64,000 bases of DNA from Lacrimispora sp. 210928-DFI.3.58 (GCF_020554865.1 NZ_JAJCIC010000023.1:1-64000); one strand, 5' to 3'; positions 34,652 to 44,238 are shown, numbered from the stretch's first letter. Notes: generated by a model not told the origin, from the sequence alone. Numbers and translations are program-made.

Positions 34652-35359
34652 CTACTCCGTTTCGTTATCGTTATCATACTCAGCAAACTTTTTCATGACT
34701 TTGCCCATTATCACATTCCCTTCCCAGTCAAATACGGTTTTTTCCTCCCATTCTGCTTTTACCCTTTCGATCAATGCTGTTTCCTCGTCTGTCAGTGTCA
34801 GATCTTCCTTTAACCGCAACGCAGCCCGATAAGTATCGCGGATATCATCCATATCATTCCGGTCCAGATATTGCAGGATCTTCATAAAAGGAACATTATC
34901 CTTCAAAAGCCGGTCAAGGAAACAGAGGCGCATATATGCCTTCATTTCGCCTCGTACAATCCTGTTTCTCGATATTACAGTGGCAGCTTCATCGAGCTGT
35001 TCATATATCTGTTCAATGATCTCAAACTGTGCGGCCGGATCGCCATGATTCTCCTTAATCCGGTTTATGGCTCTTACCCTTTCCTTTTCAAGTTCATCGA
35101 TGTCCTGTCCCCTATAAGAATCTTTAATCGCGCCCATTTTCGCATTCTTCTCGCTTTCCTCAGAACGCCATTCTTCACAGAATTTCGGAAATGGCGTAAA
35201 CAGCGCATAGAGCATATCCTCTTCTTCTGCTAAAACGCCGAAATCAAGCTCAAAGAGCTCTTTTTTCAGTTCTTCTTCCTCTATGCTGGCATTGTGGTTT
35301 TCAACAAACCGGATCATTTTCTTTAAGTTCCTGATATCCTTCGCAGTGTATGCTGCCAT
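34652..35359 (-). CDS. Unknown helical protein, 235 aa
   Basis: Highly charged and predicted to be almost all helix, with coiled-coil stretches (IEEEELKKELFELDFGVLAE, RVRAINRIKENHGD, YMRLCFLDRLLKDN). No domain is recognised. It lies between a small beta-rich protein gene and the metallophosphoesterase gene, with gaps of 30 and 5 bases. Confidence 0.7.
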   Translation of the reverse strand: MAAYTAKDIRNLKKMIRFVENHNASIEEEELKKELFELDFGVLAEEEDMLYALFTPFPKFCEEWRSEESEKNAKMGAIKDSYRGQDIDELEKERVRAINRIKENHGDPAAQFEIIEQIYEQLDEAATVISRNRIVRGEMKAYMRLCFLDRLLKDNVPFMKILQYLDRNDMDDIRDTYRAALRLKEDLTLTDEETALIERVKAEWEEKTVFDWEGNVIMGKVMKKFAEYDNDNETE

Positions 35360-35389
35360 CCATTCGTCCTCCTCTCGTTCCCTACTGTC

Positions 35390-35686
35390 TTAAAAATGGA
35401 ATCCCGGCGGAAGATTAATGGTACGTCCCGGCATCAGTCCATAAATGCTTAATCCTGGCACTGCCCTTTCTCCCGTCTGGTCAAATTTGGAGAAGCGGGC
35501 ATCCATAAGGCTGCATCCATAGACTGTCTTTTTCGTATGTACGAGGATGGTATCCTTCCTCCCAAGTCCAACATATAACACCCTTGCCTGCTTCCGTTTC
35601 CCGGAAAGCGTCATACCATGTAACATGAGTGTTCCGTGATCACCTGCCAGATACCACCTGTACATGCGCTCCGCTTTCTGTACCAT
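35390..35686 (-). CDS. Unknown beta-rich protein, 98 aa
   Basis: The start at 35686 (MVQKAERMYRWYLAGDHGTL) follows GGGAGAGG; the longer frame overlaps the preceding gene. Strand-rich sequence (ARVLYVGLGRKDTILVHTKK, TVYGCSLMDARFSKFD) ends in GLMPGRTINLPPGFHF. Its HGTLMLHG and SLMDARF stretches recall the VLIKTRN/SLRDALY part of the protein at 32893. Function unknown. Confidence 0.65.
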   Translation of the reverse strand: MVQKAERMYRWYLAGDHGTLMLHGMTLSGKRKQARVLYVGLGRKDTILVHTKKTVYGCSLMDARFSKFDQTGERAVPGLSIYGLMPGRTINLPPGFHF

Positions 35687-35714
35687 CCGATCCTCTCCCT
35701 GTTTTTTCCTCTGG

Positions 35715-37220
35715 TTAAAATTCAAAATATTTCTTCCGCAGTTCCTTGTTTGCCATAACGGCAAAATACCGTTTCAACCTCAGCCGGCCCACGTTGTGGG
35801 TTACGTTTCGGCTGGTAATATCCCAGCTGTATCTCGCTTTTTCAATGATTTTCCCATCTTCCCTGTTTTCATCGGCAAGCTCCTTTAACAGTTCCACTGC
35901 CACTCTGTACTCTTTCTTACTGCCATTTTGAAGGAATTCGTAAAACATAGTCTGAAAGGGGAAGATACGCTTGTAAAACTGGTCGATATCCGCAATCAGG
36001 AATAAAAATTCCTTCATGAAATCCGGTTCGGCCTCGGTCTCATCCATATGCTCCATGATGTCTTTATGCCGTTGTGCCAGCTCCTTCAGCCACTGATCTG
36101 TTTTCTCTGAAATAATGACTTCATCGGAGCCGTCCCACCAATACAGACGGTCATCATCGGAGATATAATAATTCGGCTTTCCTTTTAATTCCTCCGGCGT
36201 ATCGTAAAAGGTAAATGAGCCGTCCTGGCGGAGAAAATCACTGGTTCTGACCGGTGGAACCGGTGCTTCAATCATTTCCCGGCGCTCTGCCTCCAGTTCA
36301 TCGGACGCGTACTTTTTCATGACCTCATCATGATAAACGCTGTCATGCAGTTCCTTCCATGTCTTCCAGAAACTCATCTGTTTCATTTCTGTTGTCAGGT
36401 ATACAATCGCTCTGGCCGGAAGGAACAGACTGAATTTCGCAATATCCGCAAGTCCTTTATCCTTTACATGTTCCCGTTCTGCTTTACTTTTCCGAATCAG
36501 TTCCCATATTTTCTGGACATTTTCGCTGCCAGAATCCCTCTTTAAGAAAGCTTCCACAGCTTTCTTGCATCCGTATACATCCGCCGGATAGGTTCCGGGA
36601 ACAACCTCATCCTCTGTCAGCATTTTTGTGCCTTCCATGATGTTCATCAGGTCGGCAAATTCCACGCCACATGCCACATACCGGAGTCCCTGCGGTATCA
36701 TGTCCATCAGGATTCTGGAAGACGGATCGCTGTAATCCCCAACACGCGGCAGCGCATACGCCTCAAAGTTTCTCCATAACCGGAACCTCTTTTTCACGGA
36801 AAAGTCCGTTCCCAGCAGATGGTTCAGCCAGCCTGCATAGAACCGGCTATTGATAAAATCTCCATCCACTTCCGCAAATCCGGAATTTTCATCATATAAT
36901 TCATACAGGACATGGACTGCCGTAACCACATCGCAAAACTCATCACCGCCAATTTTTTCTGACCAGAAATACGCTGTTTCCGCATCGAAGCCGGCTGTTT
37001 CCCACGCATCGTCCTCAAAATAATTGTAATGGAAACGGACCTTGCCTCCCGGATACAGCTCGACTGGCTTTAATAGTCCCATCTCATGGCCGTACATGCT
37101 GATCCGCTCAAACTGCATCATCCCGCCGTAATTCAGGATTTTTGCCACCTGCCTGCTAAATATTTCCTTTTTCTCTTCCGCAATCTTCATGCTGCCTCTG
37201 TAGCTTCCAAATGTTCCCAT
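35715..37220 (-). CDS. Unknown protein, 501 aa; long member of the three-paralogue family
   Basis: No known family. N-terminal hallmarks shared with its paralogues are EEKKEIFSRQVAKILNYGGM, FHYNYFEDDAWETAGFDAET and WSEKIGGDEF. The middle contains GTYPADVYGCKKAVEAFLKR and a hydrophobic helix FLPARAIVYLTTEM. The C-terminus (DDRLYWWDGSDEVIISEK to LRLKRYFAVMANKELRKKYF) matches the other two. It starts 11 bases after the 477-aa paralogue. Cytosolic by appearance. Confidence 0.75.
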   Translation of the reverse strand: MGTFGSYRGSMKIAEEKKEIFSRQVAKILNYGGMMQFERISMYGHEMGLLKPVELYPGGKVRFHYNYFEDDAWETAGFDAETAYFWSEKIGGDEFCDVVTAVHVLYELYDENSGFAEVDGDFINSRFYAGWLNHLLGTDFSVKKRFRLWRNFEAYALPRVGDYSDPSSRILMDMIPQGLRYVACGVEFADLMNIMEGTKMLTEDEVVPGTYPADVYGCKKAVEAFLKRDSGSENVQKIWELIRKSKAEREHVKDKGLADIAKFSLFLPARAIVYLTTEMKQMSFWKTWKELHDSVYHDEVMKKYASDELEAERREMIEAPVPPVRTSDFLRQDGSFTFYDTPEELKGKPNYYISDDDRLYWWDGSDEVIISEKTDQWLKELAQRHKDIMEHMDETEAEPDFMKEFLFLIADIDQFYKRIFPFQTMFYEFLQNGSKKEYRVAVELLKELADENREDGKIIEKARYSWDITSRNVTHNVGRLRLKRYFAVMANKELRKKYFEF

Positions 37221-37231
37221 GGTGTCCCTCC

Positions 37232-38665
37232 TTAGAATCCAAGAATCTCTAATCTGTGTTTATGGTTCATGATCAGTGATTGGAATGCTGCTATTTCGGT
37301 ATAATCGAATTCGTCCCTGCATTCTCTCATGATCCACCGGATCGCCTGCCTGCGCGTAAGCTCCGGGAAATATTCCATATCTTCCTCTACGATTTCTTTG
37401 AGTAACAACAACGCCTTCTGGTAATTTTCGTCTTCTTTATGCACCATACAGTCCAGAACAAACTGCTTGTCCGCCAGACGGCAGTTCCCGTATTCTTCCA
37501 GTTCGGCAAAAATCTCTGCCAGCAATTGCTCCATATCAAAGTTTTTATCGGGAATAATCTTCGGAAAGCGTTCTGCCCAATCCTTGAAGCGTTCCTTCAT
37601 CTCATCGGAAAGTTTCAATTCCTGGCCGCCCCAATACTCAATAAATTCGTCCTCAGCCTCTCTCTGGATGATTTCGTAAAAGGGTATGGAATCCTTTTCT
37701 TCTCCCGGATCGGTTTTATGCTTTTCTTCGGTCATGATATCGGAATACCCTTTTATTTCCATGGAATCCCATGTTTCCCAGAATTTCTGCCCTGTCGCCA
37801 TGGCAAATGCATTTACAATCATGGGCGGGAGCAGATACAGGGATGCCTCCGCAATCTCCCCGTATACAGTATCTTCCGCTGCAAGTGCCGCTCTGTCTTT
37901 CCGTTCCAAATCCAGCAGTCTCTTTAAATATCGCTTGAGGGTTTCGCTTTCTCCCTTCTCCACAAGCTGCGTAATTTTCTCCTGAATCTGATAGGCAACC
38001 GCATGTTTTGACGCTTCTGCAAAGTCTGCTTTCCCGCCTTCAAAAGGCTCATCAGGCGCTGAAAGGTTCCGTCCAAGATGGAGGAACGCCATAAATTGTT
38101 CCGATGAAAAGTCACAGTAATCCCATGAGTAAACATCCAAGATATCCTTGCCTGTTACATCTTTGTATTCTTCAGAATTATGGAGAAACAGGCGCATATC
38201 CCATATTCTGCTTCTACCGGGGAATCTCAATTTCAGTCCGGTTAAAGAATGGATAAAACTGGCATAGACACCCACTCCACCCGGTTTTCCTTCATCCATA
38301 TAATAGCAGCTGCCCTCCGAGAATGCCTCCTGCATGACCATCACGGCATTCATGATGATTCCAAATTCCTGGTATCCTCTGTCCGGCGCATCCAGCTTAC
38401 AGGTGTTCATGTCATAAGTGTTGATTTCCCGTTTATAATTCTCAAAAATGGAATAATCAAACCGGACAATTCCGTTTTCATCCGGTACGGGCTTGCTTAC
38501 GACCGTAACCTTTTTCCCATCAAGCTCCATTTCCTCCATTTTCCGGATTCCGCCCATGTAAAGCAATTTTAAAATATTCTCATTGAATTCCGCTTTTTTC
38601 TTTTCCGGGATATTCACCTCCCCGGCCGTCTGGTAGAGTTCATTCCGCATTCTGTTTTCCTCCAT
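37232..38665 (-). CDS. Unknown protein, 477 aa; member of the three-paralogue family
   Basis: Shares IPEKKKAEFNENILKLLYMG with KxExxxxGxK, then FDYSIFENYKREI, at the N-terminus, and GGQELKLSDEMKERFKDWAE with HRLEILGF at the C-terminus, with the other two family members. It has the full central region, including a hydrophobic segment (SLYLLPPMIVNAFAMATGQK). The tandem arrangement shows family growth by duplication. The start could be the first ATG or Met6 (MRNELYQ); a ribosome site GGAGG favours the first. Confidence 0.73.
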   Translation of the reverse strand: MEENRMRNELYQTAGEVNIPEKKKAEFNENILKLLYMGGIRKMEEMELDGKKVTVVSKPVPDENGIVRFDYSIFENYKREINTYDMNTCKLDAPDRGYQEFGIIMNAVMVMQEAFSEGSCYYMDEGKPGGVGVYASFIHSLTGLKLRFPGRSRIWDMRLFLHNSEEYKDVTGKDILDVYSWDYCDFSSEQFMAFLHLGRNLSAPDEPFEGGKADFAEASKHAVAYQIQEKITQLVEKGESETLKRYLKRLLDLERKDRAALAAEDTVYGEIAEASLYLLPPMIVNAFAMATGQKFWETWDSMEIKGYSDIMTEEKHKTDPGEEKDSIPFYEIIQREAEDEFIEYWGGQELKLSDEMKERFKDWAERFPKIIPDKNFDMEQLLAEIFAELEEYGNCRLADKQFVLDCMVHKEDENYQKALLLLKEIVEEDMEYFPELTRRQAIRWIMRECRDEFDYTEIAAFQSLIMNHKHRLEILGF

Positions 38666-38755
38666 TTCTGTCTGATATTTTGGGCATACAGGGCCGGAGT
38701 TGTTCCGGCCCGCCCCATTCTTCCTGCGCAGAGCTCATTCTTAATACACTTAAGA

Positions 38756-40351
38756 TCAGCCGCGTGTGGCTTCCCAATAGTATTGATACATTTCCGGATA
38801 CCGGTACATCATGTTGCAGACGTCATTCCCGTTTTGTGTACCCGTGTCTACCCACCACAGCGCATGGATCCGTTCTATGTATTCATCATCCATGATTCCA
38901 TCCCAGATCTGATCCCATACGGTATCCATCAGTAAAATATAATGTTCATGTCTCCTGATAAAAAAGTTCTCCCGTTCCTGGCGGTCCAGCCTTCTGAAAT
39001 CCTCGAAATGCTTTTTCGAGAACTCATGCAACTGTCCGCAGATAGAGAGCAGCCATTTTTCCAGCTGCGGTTCTACACGGTAGCCTGCGCTCCACTTGTC
39101 CAGATTCTCTTTATCCACTACATCATATTGTTCTGCCTGTTCTTTCTTCTCCCGTTCCCGCGCCTGAGCCATCTCTTCCAATTTGCCGTCGTAAAGCACA
39201 GACTGTACGCTTTCCTTCTGATCCTCTTTTGCCTGCTCGTCCAGCACCCGGCTGATCACTTCATCCACGTTGCAGTTTTCACCAAACACTTTCTTACAAA
39301 CGGCTCGTATCTGCTCCAGTGGGATATAAGCATCTACATTATGATTCCCCAGCCCGAACAACTCCCCAAACACTCGCTGCATCATCATCCCAATGCTATC
39401 AACCTCCGCCTTTTCTGCATGCTGCTGATCCGTGCGGGTAAAATCATAGGTCTGCTTCTCCTTCACATGGAGTTTTATCCGGATGATAGCCCTTAAGAAT
39501 TCCTCGGCGGAAATCTGCTTGCCGTCCGGGTCTGTCACAAGCATCCGGCATAAATCTGAGAAATCTCCGCCCATTTCCAGGTATTCTTTCAATATAGTTT
39601 CAAATCCCCTTGTCTCATAACCGTATGCCTTCAATCTTGTGCGGAAATACGCATACCAGCCATCCGGCTGTTTTTCCTGAAAGAAGCTCCCAAGCTGCCT
39701 CCCCTTGGCATCCAAGGTTAAGCACAGCATCTGTTGCACCAGTTCTTCTCCAGTAAGTCCTGCTGCAGCAAGACGTTCATACAATGCTTCCTTTCGGCAT
39801 ATCACCGGGAGCGTAACCGGTTCATCCAGAAACTGGTTCGCCCAATCCACCGCCTGGCGGCACTGGGCCAGATTAATGGTTCCCGATACCGCCGCAGTTC
39901 CTTCCGGCAGCCTGGATTCTAAAAGACAGGCAATCGCCAGTAATGGGATATGGCTGCGTTCTCCCTGCGTTTTCCCGCCAAAGACATTCCGCACGCATGA
40001 CGGATACCGTCCTTCCTCCATGTCTGCCCGCTCCAGCAGGACATCAATCCCATTATCCTCTTCCAATCTCTCCTTATACACCTGGAGGTCATCATACATT
40101 TCGAAATCTTCCGTATTGCTGCCGGTCTCCATATCCCCAATGCTGTACCATGCATAGCACTCGTATCCGAAAACACCTCTCCTGCTTTTGCTCCGGGTTC
40201 CGCACCGATATTCATAACCATTCCTTGACCGCGTAATGACATCCAGAAATGGAAAAGCGTCAACCAGCTTTAGAGACTCCTGATATACCTCATGCCACTG
40301 CTCTTGTGAAATTCTTTGGGGGACAATGTCCAGATTCACGTGTATTCCCAT
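38756..40351 (-). CDS. Unknown large protein, 531 aa
   Basis: No family recognised. The N-terminus (MGIHVNLDIVPQRISQEQWH, then DVITRSRNGYEYRCGTRSK) is followed by a Gly/Asp-rich segment and long helical regions; an Arg-, Glu- and Lys-rich linker (EEMAQAREREKKEQAEQYDV) precedes the last 130 residues, which are aromatic-rich. AAGGAG precedes the ATG. It is the largest protein of the operon and lies directly upstream of the paralogue pair. Confidence 0.72.
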   Translation of the reverse strand: MGIHVNLDIVPQRISQEQWHEVYQESLKLVDAFPFLDVITRSRNGYEYRCGTRSKSRRGVFGYECYAWYSIGDMETGSNTEDFEMYDDLQVYKERLEEDNGIDVLLERADMEEGRYPSCVRNVFGGKTQGERSHIPLLAIACLLESRLPEGTAAVSGTINLAQCRQAVDWANQFLDEPVTLPVICRKEALYERLAAAGLTGEELVQQMLCLTLDAKGRQLGSFFQEKQPDGWYAYFRTRLKAYGYETRGFETILKEYLEMGGDFSDLCRMLVTDPDGKQISAEEFLRAIIRIKLHVKEKQTYDFTRTDQQHAEKAEVDSIGMMMQRVFGELFGLGNHNVDAYIPLEQIRAVCKKVFGENCNVDEVISRVLDEQAKEDQKESVQSVLYDGKLEEMAQAREREKKEQAEQYDVVDKENLDKWSAGYRVEPQLEKWLLSICGQLHEFSKKHFEDFRRLDRQERENFFIRRHEHYILLMDTVWDQIWDGIMDDEYIERIHALWWVDTGTQNGNDVCNMMYRYPEMYQYYWEATRG

Positions 40352-40437
40352 ATGTTATTCTCCTTCCGCATTGTTGTTTCAATTCGCATAACAGATCCCA
40401 CTCACAGGCTAAAGCTTATGGGATTTCTTCAAATTCT

Positions 40438-40800
40438 TTAAAAATCAGCAAACTCCATTTTCTTACCACAGGCGCACCGTATTTCATAGATCGTGCCAAG
40501 TCCCGTCGGCGTAAAACTGTATGTATAACCGCCGCCTGCGCAGCCAAAGTACTGGCAGCCGTTCTTTAATCGGTACCCGCATTTATGGGTTCGCTGCCAA
40601 TGCACAATCCGTTTCCACTCCTTTTCGGAGAAATCAAAATTCACCCCTGCCATCCGTCTGGCCTCTTCTTTCTCTGTCTCATCACTCTCAAGTACGGCGC
40701 TCAAATCCGTTGGTGGAGCCGTCTTTTTAAATCTCTTTCTGTATCTGCGCAACTTCTGGTACTTCTCCCATTTTTCCTTCAACACTGCTGTCTTCTTCAT
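40438..40800 (-). CDS. Unknown Cys-containing protein, 120 aa
   Basis: The start at 40800 (MKKTAVLKEKWEKYQKLRRY) lies behind GGGGTGAG and overlaps the preceding gene by 74 bases. A basic N-terminus is followed by four to five Cys (HKCGYRLKNGCQYFGCAGGG and RCACGKKMEF), which could bind zinc. No family recognised. Confidence 0.6.
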   Translation of the reverse strand: MKKTAVLKEKWEKYQKLRRYRKRFKKTAPPTDLSAVLESDETEKEEARRMAGVNFDFSEKEWKRIVHWQRTHKCGYRLKNGCQYFGCAGGGYTYSFTPTGLGTIYEIRCACGKKMEFADF

Positions 40801-41374
40801 CTGTCTCACCCCGATTCATGTAATGTTCTATCTGTTTCTGAAAATCTTCCATAGATGCTGCAAAACGGTATGGTCCATACCCTCCATAATCCTCCGGCCG
40901 ACTAATCACATTCAGTTCCGCCCCGTAATGCTGCAGGTTCCGTAGCTGCTCAGATAACGTACCCACGCTCTGCACCCGGACAGCAATGCAGCCGTCCATT
41001 TTCGGAAGCAGAGCGACCAGATAACGCGCATTATCACGTTCACCAACGTCACTGCCGTCCAAGGTATCATCCATCATATACATATCCAGGAATCCGGAAT
41101 CACGCAAAAACACGATTCCATCCAATAGTCCGGACATATAAGTAAGCGTAAGCTCGCACCCGGCCGCATCCATGCGTTTTTCCAACATATCATCGATGAG
41201 AGTCCTCTGTTCTGCAGTCAGGTCCATTTTCATGTATTCATGATCCGCTTCACATGCGATCTCCATCTTGCTTTTGTAAATATCCCTGCCGAACGGATAG
41301 ATTCTTGCCCGTTTTTCCCTCATCGCAGTCGCCAGTTGGAACAAAGTGCCTTCCAGCTTTTTATCTTCCGTCAT
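40727..41374 (-). CDS. Unknown protein, 215 aa
   Basis: Helical protein (GTLFQLATAMREKRARIYPF, DLTAEQRTLIDDMLEKRMDA) with a mixed middle (VALLPKMDGCIAVRVQSVGT). It overlaps the HTH gene by the four bases ATGA. No domain is recognised. It may interact with the HTH protein, given the coupling. Confidence 0.68.
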   Translation of the reverse strand: MTEDKKLEGTLFQLATAMREKRARIYPFGRDIYKSKMEIACEADHEYMKMDLTAEQRTLIDDMLEKRMDAAGCELTLTYMSGLLDGIVFLRDSGFLDMYMMDDTLDGSDVGERDNARYLVALLPKMDGCIAVRVQSVGTLSEQLRNLQHYGAELNVISRPEDYGGYGPYRFAASMEDFQKQIEHYMNRGETDEEDSSVEGKMGEVPEVAQIQKEI

Positions 41375-41643
41375 TTTAGTTTCTTCCTTTCCACTTTTGA
41401 TCCATCCCTGTTATTTTCCTGGTCTTCTGCTATCAGAATTTCCTCGATGGGGACTCCCAGGATATGGCTTAATTTATGGAGGTTATCAACCGTTGGCAGG
41501 TTCGTGCCGTTCAGCCATTTGTAGACCGCCTGCGGAGAATCTAACTCCATTTTATTCTGAATTTCAGCCACACTGAGACCATTTTCCACCAGCAGAGAGC
41601 GTATCCTTATTCCTGTCTTTTTCTTCGATATCCGTCTGCTCAT
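41371..41643 (-). CDS. HTH regulator of the PQAVYKW type, 90 aa
   Basis: A Cro/CI-like HTH (GIRIRSLLVENGLSVAEIQN, then DSPQAVYKWLNGTNLPTVDN) with a short basic tail. The recognition segment SPQAVYKWLNG is nearly the same in the proteins at 45990 and 52358, so three related regulators occur on the island. It starts immediately after the preceding stop. It is the likely regulator of the long operon, since it is the second gene in it. Confidence 0.85.
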   Translation of the reverse strand: MSRRISKKKTGIRIRSLLVENGLSVAEIQNKMELDSPQAVYKWLNGTNLPTVDNLHKLSHILGVPIEEILIAEDQENNRDGSKVERKKLK

Positions 41644-42255
41644 TTACATACTCTCCGTCAACTGTGCGCATCGTACATATCCATGCATACGGAGTGCCCC
41701 GGTCATAGCGTTCCAGCCACAATACCACAAAAAGTCACCATCCCAAAACAGCACGTCTTCGTGGCCTTTACCATATGCCAGCTCTGGAAGGTAAAAAATC
41801 GCCCGACATAAATCTTCCGCTTCCTTCGCAGCATCATATCCATCGTCTTCTTCCGGATCCGCGTCATCCGCATAGGCCAGACACATTTCATAGATATCCT
41901 GGCGTTGTTCCGGTGTGCCGCATTCTTTCCAGTCTGACTCGTTGATCCGCTCTCCGAAATACAGAAGACACTCATCCATCAGAAACTCTCCAAACTCGTC
42001 AAACGTGTATTCCTGCTCTCTGTCTGTCAGGTTCTTATACATGTTCTCCAGCCGCCCGGTGATTCCCTGCAAACTAAGTTCTGATATGCCATCGTCTGTA
42101 TTGATATGCAGCGCTCCACGAAGAAAATCCTTCACTTTTTCTTCCTCTGGTTTCCCTCCGCTGTTAATCCCGAACATCTCCCTGAATCCCCATATCATCT
42201 GTTCTGTGATCACTTCCTGCACTGCATCCGACTTAAATCCTGCCAGTCTCAGCAT
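41644..42255 (-). CDS. Unknown protein, 203 aa; first gene of the long operon
   Basis: Acidic and helical in the first half (VQEVITEQMIWGFREMFGIN). The C-terminal 40 residues are aromatic and Gly-rich (DVLFWDGDFLWYCGWNAMTG), which suggests a small folded beta unit. GAAAGGAGG precedes the ATG. A terminator-like hairpin lies between its promoter and its ribosome site. Function unknown. Confidence 0.7.
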   Translation of the reverse strand: MLRLAGFKSDAVQEVITEQMIWGFREMFGINSGGKPEEEKVKDFLRGALHINTDDGISELSLQGITGRLENMYKNLTDREQEYTFDEFGEFLMDECLLYFGERINESDWKECGTPEQRQDIYEMCLAYADDADPEEDDGYDAAKEAEDLCRAIFYLPELAYGKGHEDVLFWDGDFLWYCGWNAMTGALRMHGYVRCAQLTESM

Positions 42256-42293
42256 CTTTGAATCCTCCTTTCAGGCTCCATAAACGCACAAAA

Positions 42294-42340
42294 GGGCACA
42301 GCCTCTGCTGGCATATAAGCCTTAAGCAGAAACTGCACCC
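42294..42340 (-). promoter_or_regulatory. Leader hairpin, possible attenuator of the 15-gene operon
   Basis: On the minus strand GGGTGCAG...CTGCT faces AGCAG...CTGTGCCC, followed by TTTTGTG. It begins about 35 bases after the predicted transcription start and ends 38 bases before the first gene, the layout of a transcription attenuator. Confidence 0.6.
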
Positions 42341-42378
42341 TAGTGGTGTTTTCCTATAAAGTATTTATTTGTACTTCC

Positions 42379-42407
42379 AGTATACGGGATTTTACTTGGA
42401 CTGTCAA
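42379..42407 (-). promoter_or_regulatory. Near-consensus promoter of the 15-gene operon
   Basis: On the minus strand TTGACA and TATACT are exactly 17 bases apart. No other strong promoter was noticed down to 30.9 kb, and the genes overlap or nearly touch. Confidence 0.8.
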
Positions 42408-42517
42408 TCTAATTTTCCCTTGAATTTCCGTAATATAATAGTTCCTTAAGCTTTCCTTCTAAACTCCATGCCTTCATATACCCGTACTGGATTTCCACGC
42501 ACAATGCGGGTATGCTC

Positions 42518-43036
42518 CTACCATGCTGCCTTTTCCTGTTTCTGCTTTTCCTCCATCTCTTTCTGATTCAAAATCGCATTTAGCTTGTTCATCGCATCCC
42601 GCCGGTTTGCGGACTGGCTTCTTTCTGAGGTCGATGTCACGGTGATTCCGGTCGGGATATGAATCAGCCTCACTCCGGTCTCTACCTTGTTTACATTCTG
42701 ACCCCCATTTCCTCCGCAGTGGAATCGTTCAAAGCGGATATCCTGTTCTCTGCTGATGCTCTTCGTCTCAGGAATGACGCTCACATCAACAAACCAGTTC
42801 TTGCGCTTATGGTTCGGCCGGAACGGGCTCCTGCATATCCATAGGATACTCCCCTCAAAGCCGGATAAATCACTTTCTGCGGAGAATAAAACAGAAGTAC
42901 AGCCGCTGCCCTGTCTTGACTGATGCCTGGAAAGCATCGTAATATCCGGATACTCCCGTTTCAGGGCATCATACAGTTGCATAACCGCCAGCTCGCATTC
43001 CGCCGGTCCCTGTCCGGAGCTGATCTGTAAAATCAT
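42518..43036 (-). CDS. prfH: Peptide chain release factor homologue PrfH, 172 aa
   Basis: PrfH carries the release-factor catalytic domain without the codon-reading domains. The GGQ motif is at residues 111-113 ([16 protein letters not shown]), followed by [20 protein letters not shown]. It overlaps the end of rtcB by ATGA. In known systems PrfH works with the neighbouring RtcB: it releases the peptide from ribosomes whose 16S rRNA has been cut in the decoding centre, so that the ligase can reseal the RNA. The gene pair here strongly suggests the same role. Confidence 0.93.
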   Translation of the reverse strand: MILQISSGQGPAECELAVMQLYDALKREYPDITMLSRHQSRQGSGCTSVLFSAESDLSGFEGSILWICRSPFRPNHKRKNWFVDVSVIPETKSISREQDIRFERFHCGGNGGQNVNKVETGVRLIHIPTGITVTSTSERSQSANRRDAMNKLNAILNQKEMEEKQKQEKAAW

Positions 43037-44193
43037 CTTCTCCTTCCCCCTTCCCGTTTGACAGCCGGTTTTCCAGTCTTACTGCCGCCATCCTTATAAC
43101 AGTAAACGGGCTTTAGCCTCTTTTTAATCGTCACCGTGTCCCCGATTGCCGCCTGGATTTCTTCCAGTCCGCGGTAAGCAAACGGTGCTTCATCCAGTGT
43201 GGCAGTTCCGATGCAGGAGCAGTAAATCCCTTTCATCTCCTGTTTGAATCTGGACACCGTATAATTTTCCTTCACATCCTGCCTTTTTAATACACGTCCC
43301 GCTCCATGGGGCGCGGAGCAGTTCCAATCTTCATTTCCCTTTCCTTCGCAAAGAAGGATTCCATCCCGCATGTTAACTGGGATCACAACAGGCTCTCCGG
43401 CCTGCGCCGATACGGCTCCCTTCCGTAAAATTCTCTCCGGGCCGGACTGGTCAATGTAGTTATGGCTTGAGGAGATTATATCCTCTACTTTCCATTTCAT
43501 CCCGTTTGCCAGTTCGTCTAAAATCGCTTCCCGGTTCAAAGCGGCAAATTCCTGAACAAGAGAAATATCATAAAGATATGCCTCCATCAGCTCCTTCTCC
43601 AGATACACCATTTCATAGGGTATCTGGATTCCCTTTGCCTTTAAATACTCCTGCCCTTCACGAAGATAATACTCTGTGACTTCCTTCCCCAGATGCCGGC
43701 TGCCGGAGTGGATTGCCACATATAAATTTCCGTCCTCATCTTCGTCCGCTTCAATAAAATGATTCCCGCCGCCCAGAGTCCCGATGCTGCAGGCCGCTTT
43801 TTGATGGTTGACGGCATATTCGCAGGTCAGCTCCGTAAAGTCAAATCTTCCCGCGAACCGATGCGGTTTCTGTCTGATGGAATACCCCGATGGAACAAAA
43901 TCCCGGATCACTTTATCCAACTGCTGGAACTCTGTCTTTTTCTGCCGGATCCGGGCAAGGGTTATCCCGCATCCGATATCAATCCCTACCACATTGGGAA
44001 GTATCCGCTTTCCAACGGTTGCCGTAAACCCAATCGTGCCGACCTTTCCCGGATGCACATCCGGCATGATCCTGATTTTACTGTTCTGAAATGCTTCCTG
44101 ATCGCACAGCATCTGTAACTGTGCCAGTGCATATTCCTCTATGTTATCTGTGAAAATTTTTGCAGATGTATAGATTCCGTTTACTATTTTCAT
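43033..44193 (-). CDS. rtcB: RtcB-type RNA ligase, 386 aa
   Basis: RtcB joins 2',3'-cyclic-phosphate or 3'-phosphate RNA ends to 5'-OH ends using GTP and Mn2+. Metal and active-site motifs are Asp72/Cys75 ([14 protein letters not shown]), GGGNHFIE (about 141-148), HSGSRHLG (His162) and the guanylylated His296 in SAPHGAGR. The length is typical of the shorter, PrfH-associated ligases. A 27-codon ORF and an intrinsic terminator lie between its promoter and its start. Together with prfH it forms a ribosome-repair operon. A general tRNA-repair role is also possible given the tRNA array nearby. Confidence 0.94.
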   Translation of the reverse strand: MKIVNGIYTSAKIFTDNIEEYALAQLQMLCDQEAFQNSKIRIMPDVHPGKVGTIGFTATVGKRILPNVVGIDIGCGITLARIRQKKTEFQQLDKVIRDFVPSGYSIRQKPHRFAGRFDFTELTCEYAVNHQKAACSIGTLGGGNHFIEADEDEDGNLYVAIHSGSRHLGKEVTEYYLREGQEYLKAKGIQIPYEMVYLEKELMEAYLYDISLVQEFAALNREAILDELANGMKWKVEDIISSSHNYIDQSGPERILRKGAVSAQAGEPVVIPVNMRDGILLCEGKGNEDWNCSAPHGAGRVLKRQDVKENYTVSRFKQEMKGIYCSCIGTATLDEAPFAYRGLEEIQAAIGDTVTIKKRLKPVYCYKDGGSKTGKPAVKREGGRRR

Positions 44194-44238
44194 ACATTAA
44201 ATCCCTTCCTCTGTGGTGCTTTCTGCAAAAATGGGCGC

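Noticed and set aside
42294-42340. Riboswitch
   Set aside because: A hairpin with T-run is present, but no known aptamer pattern was recognised; it is recorded only as a possible attenuator.
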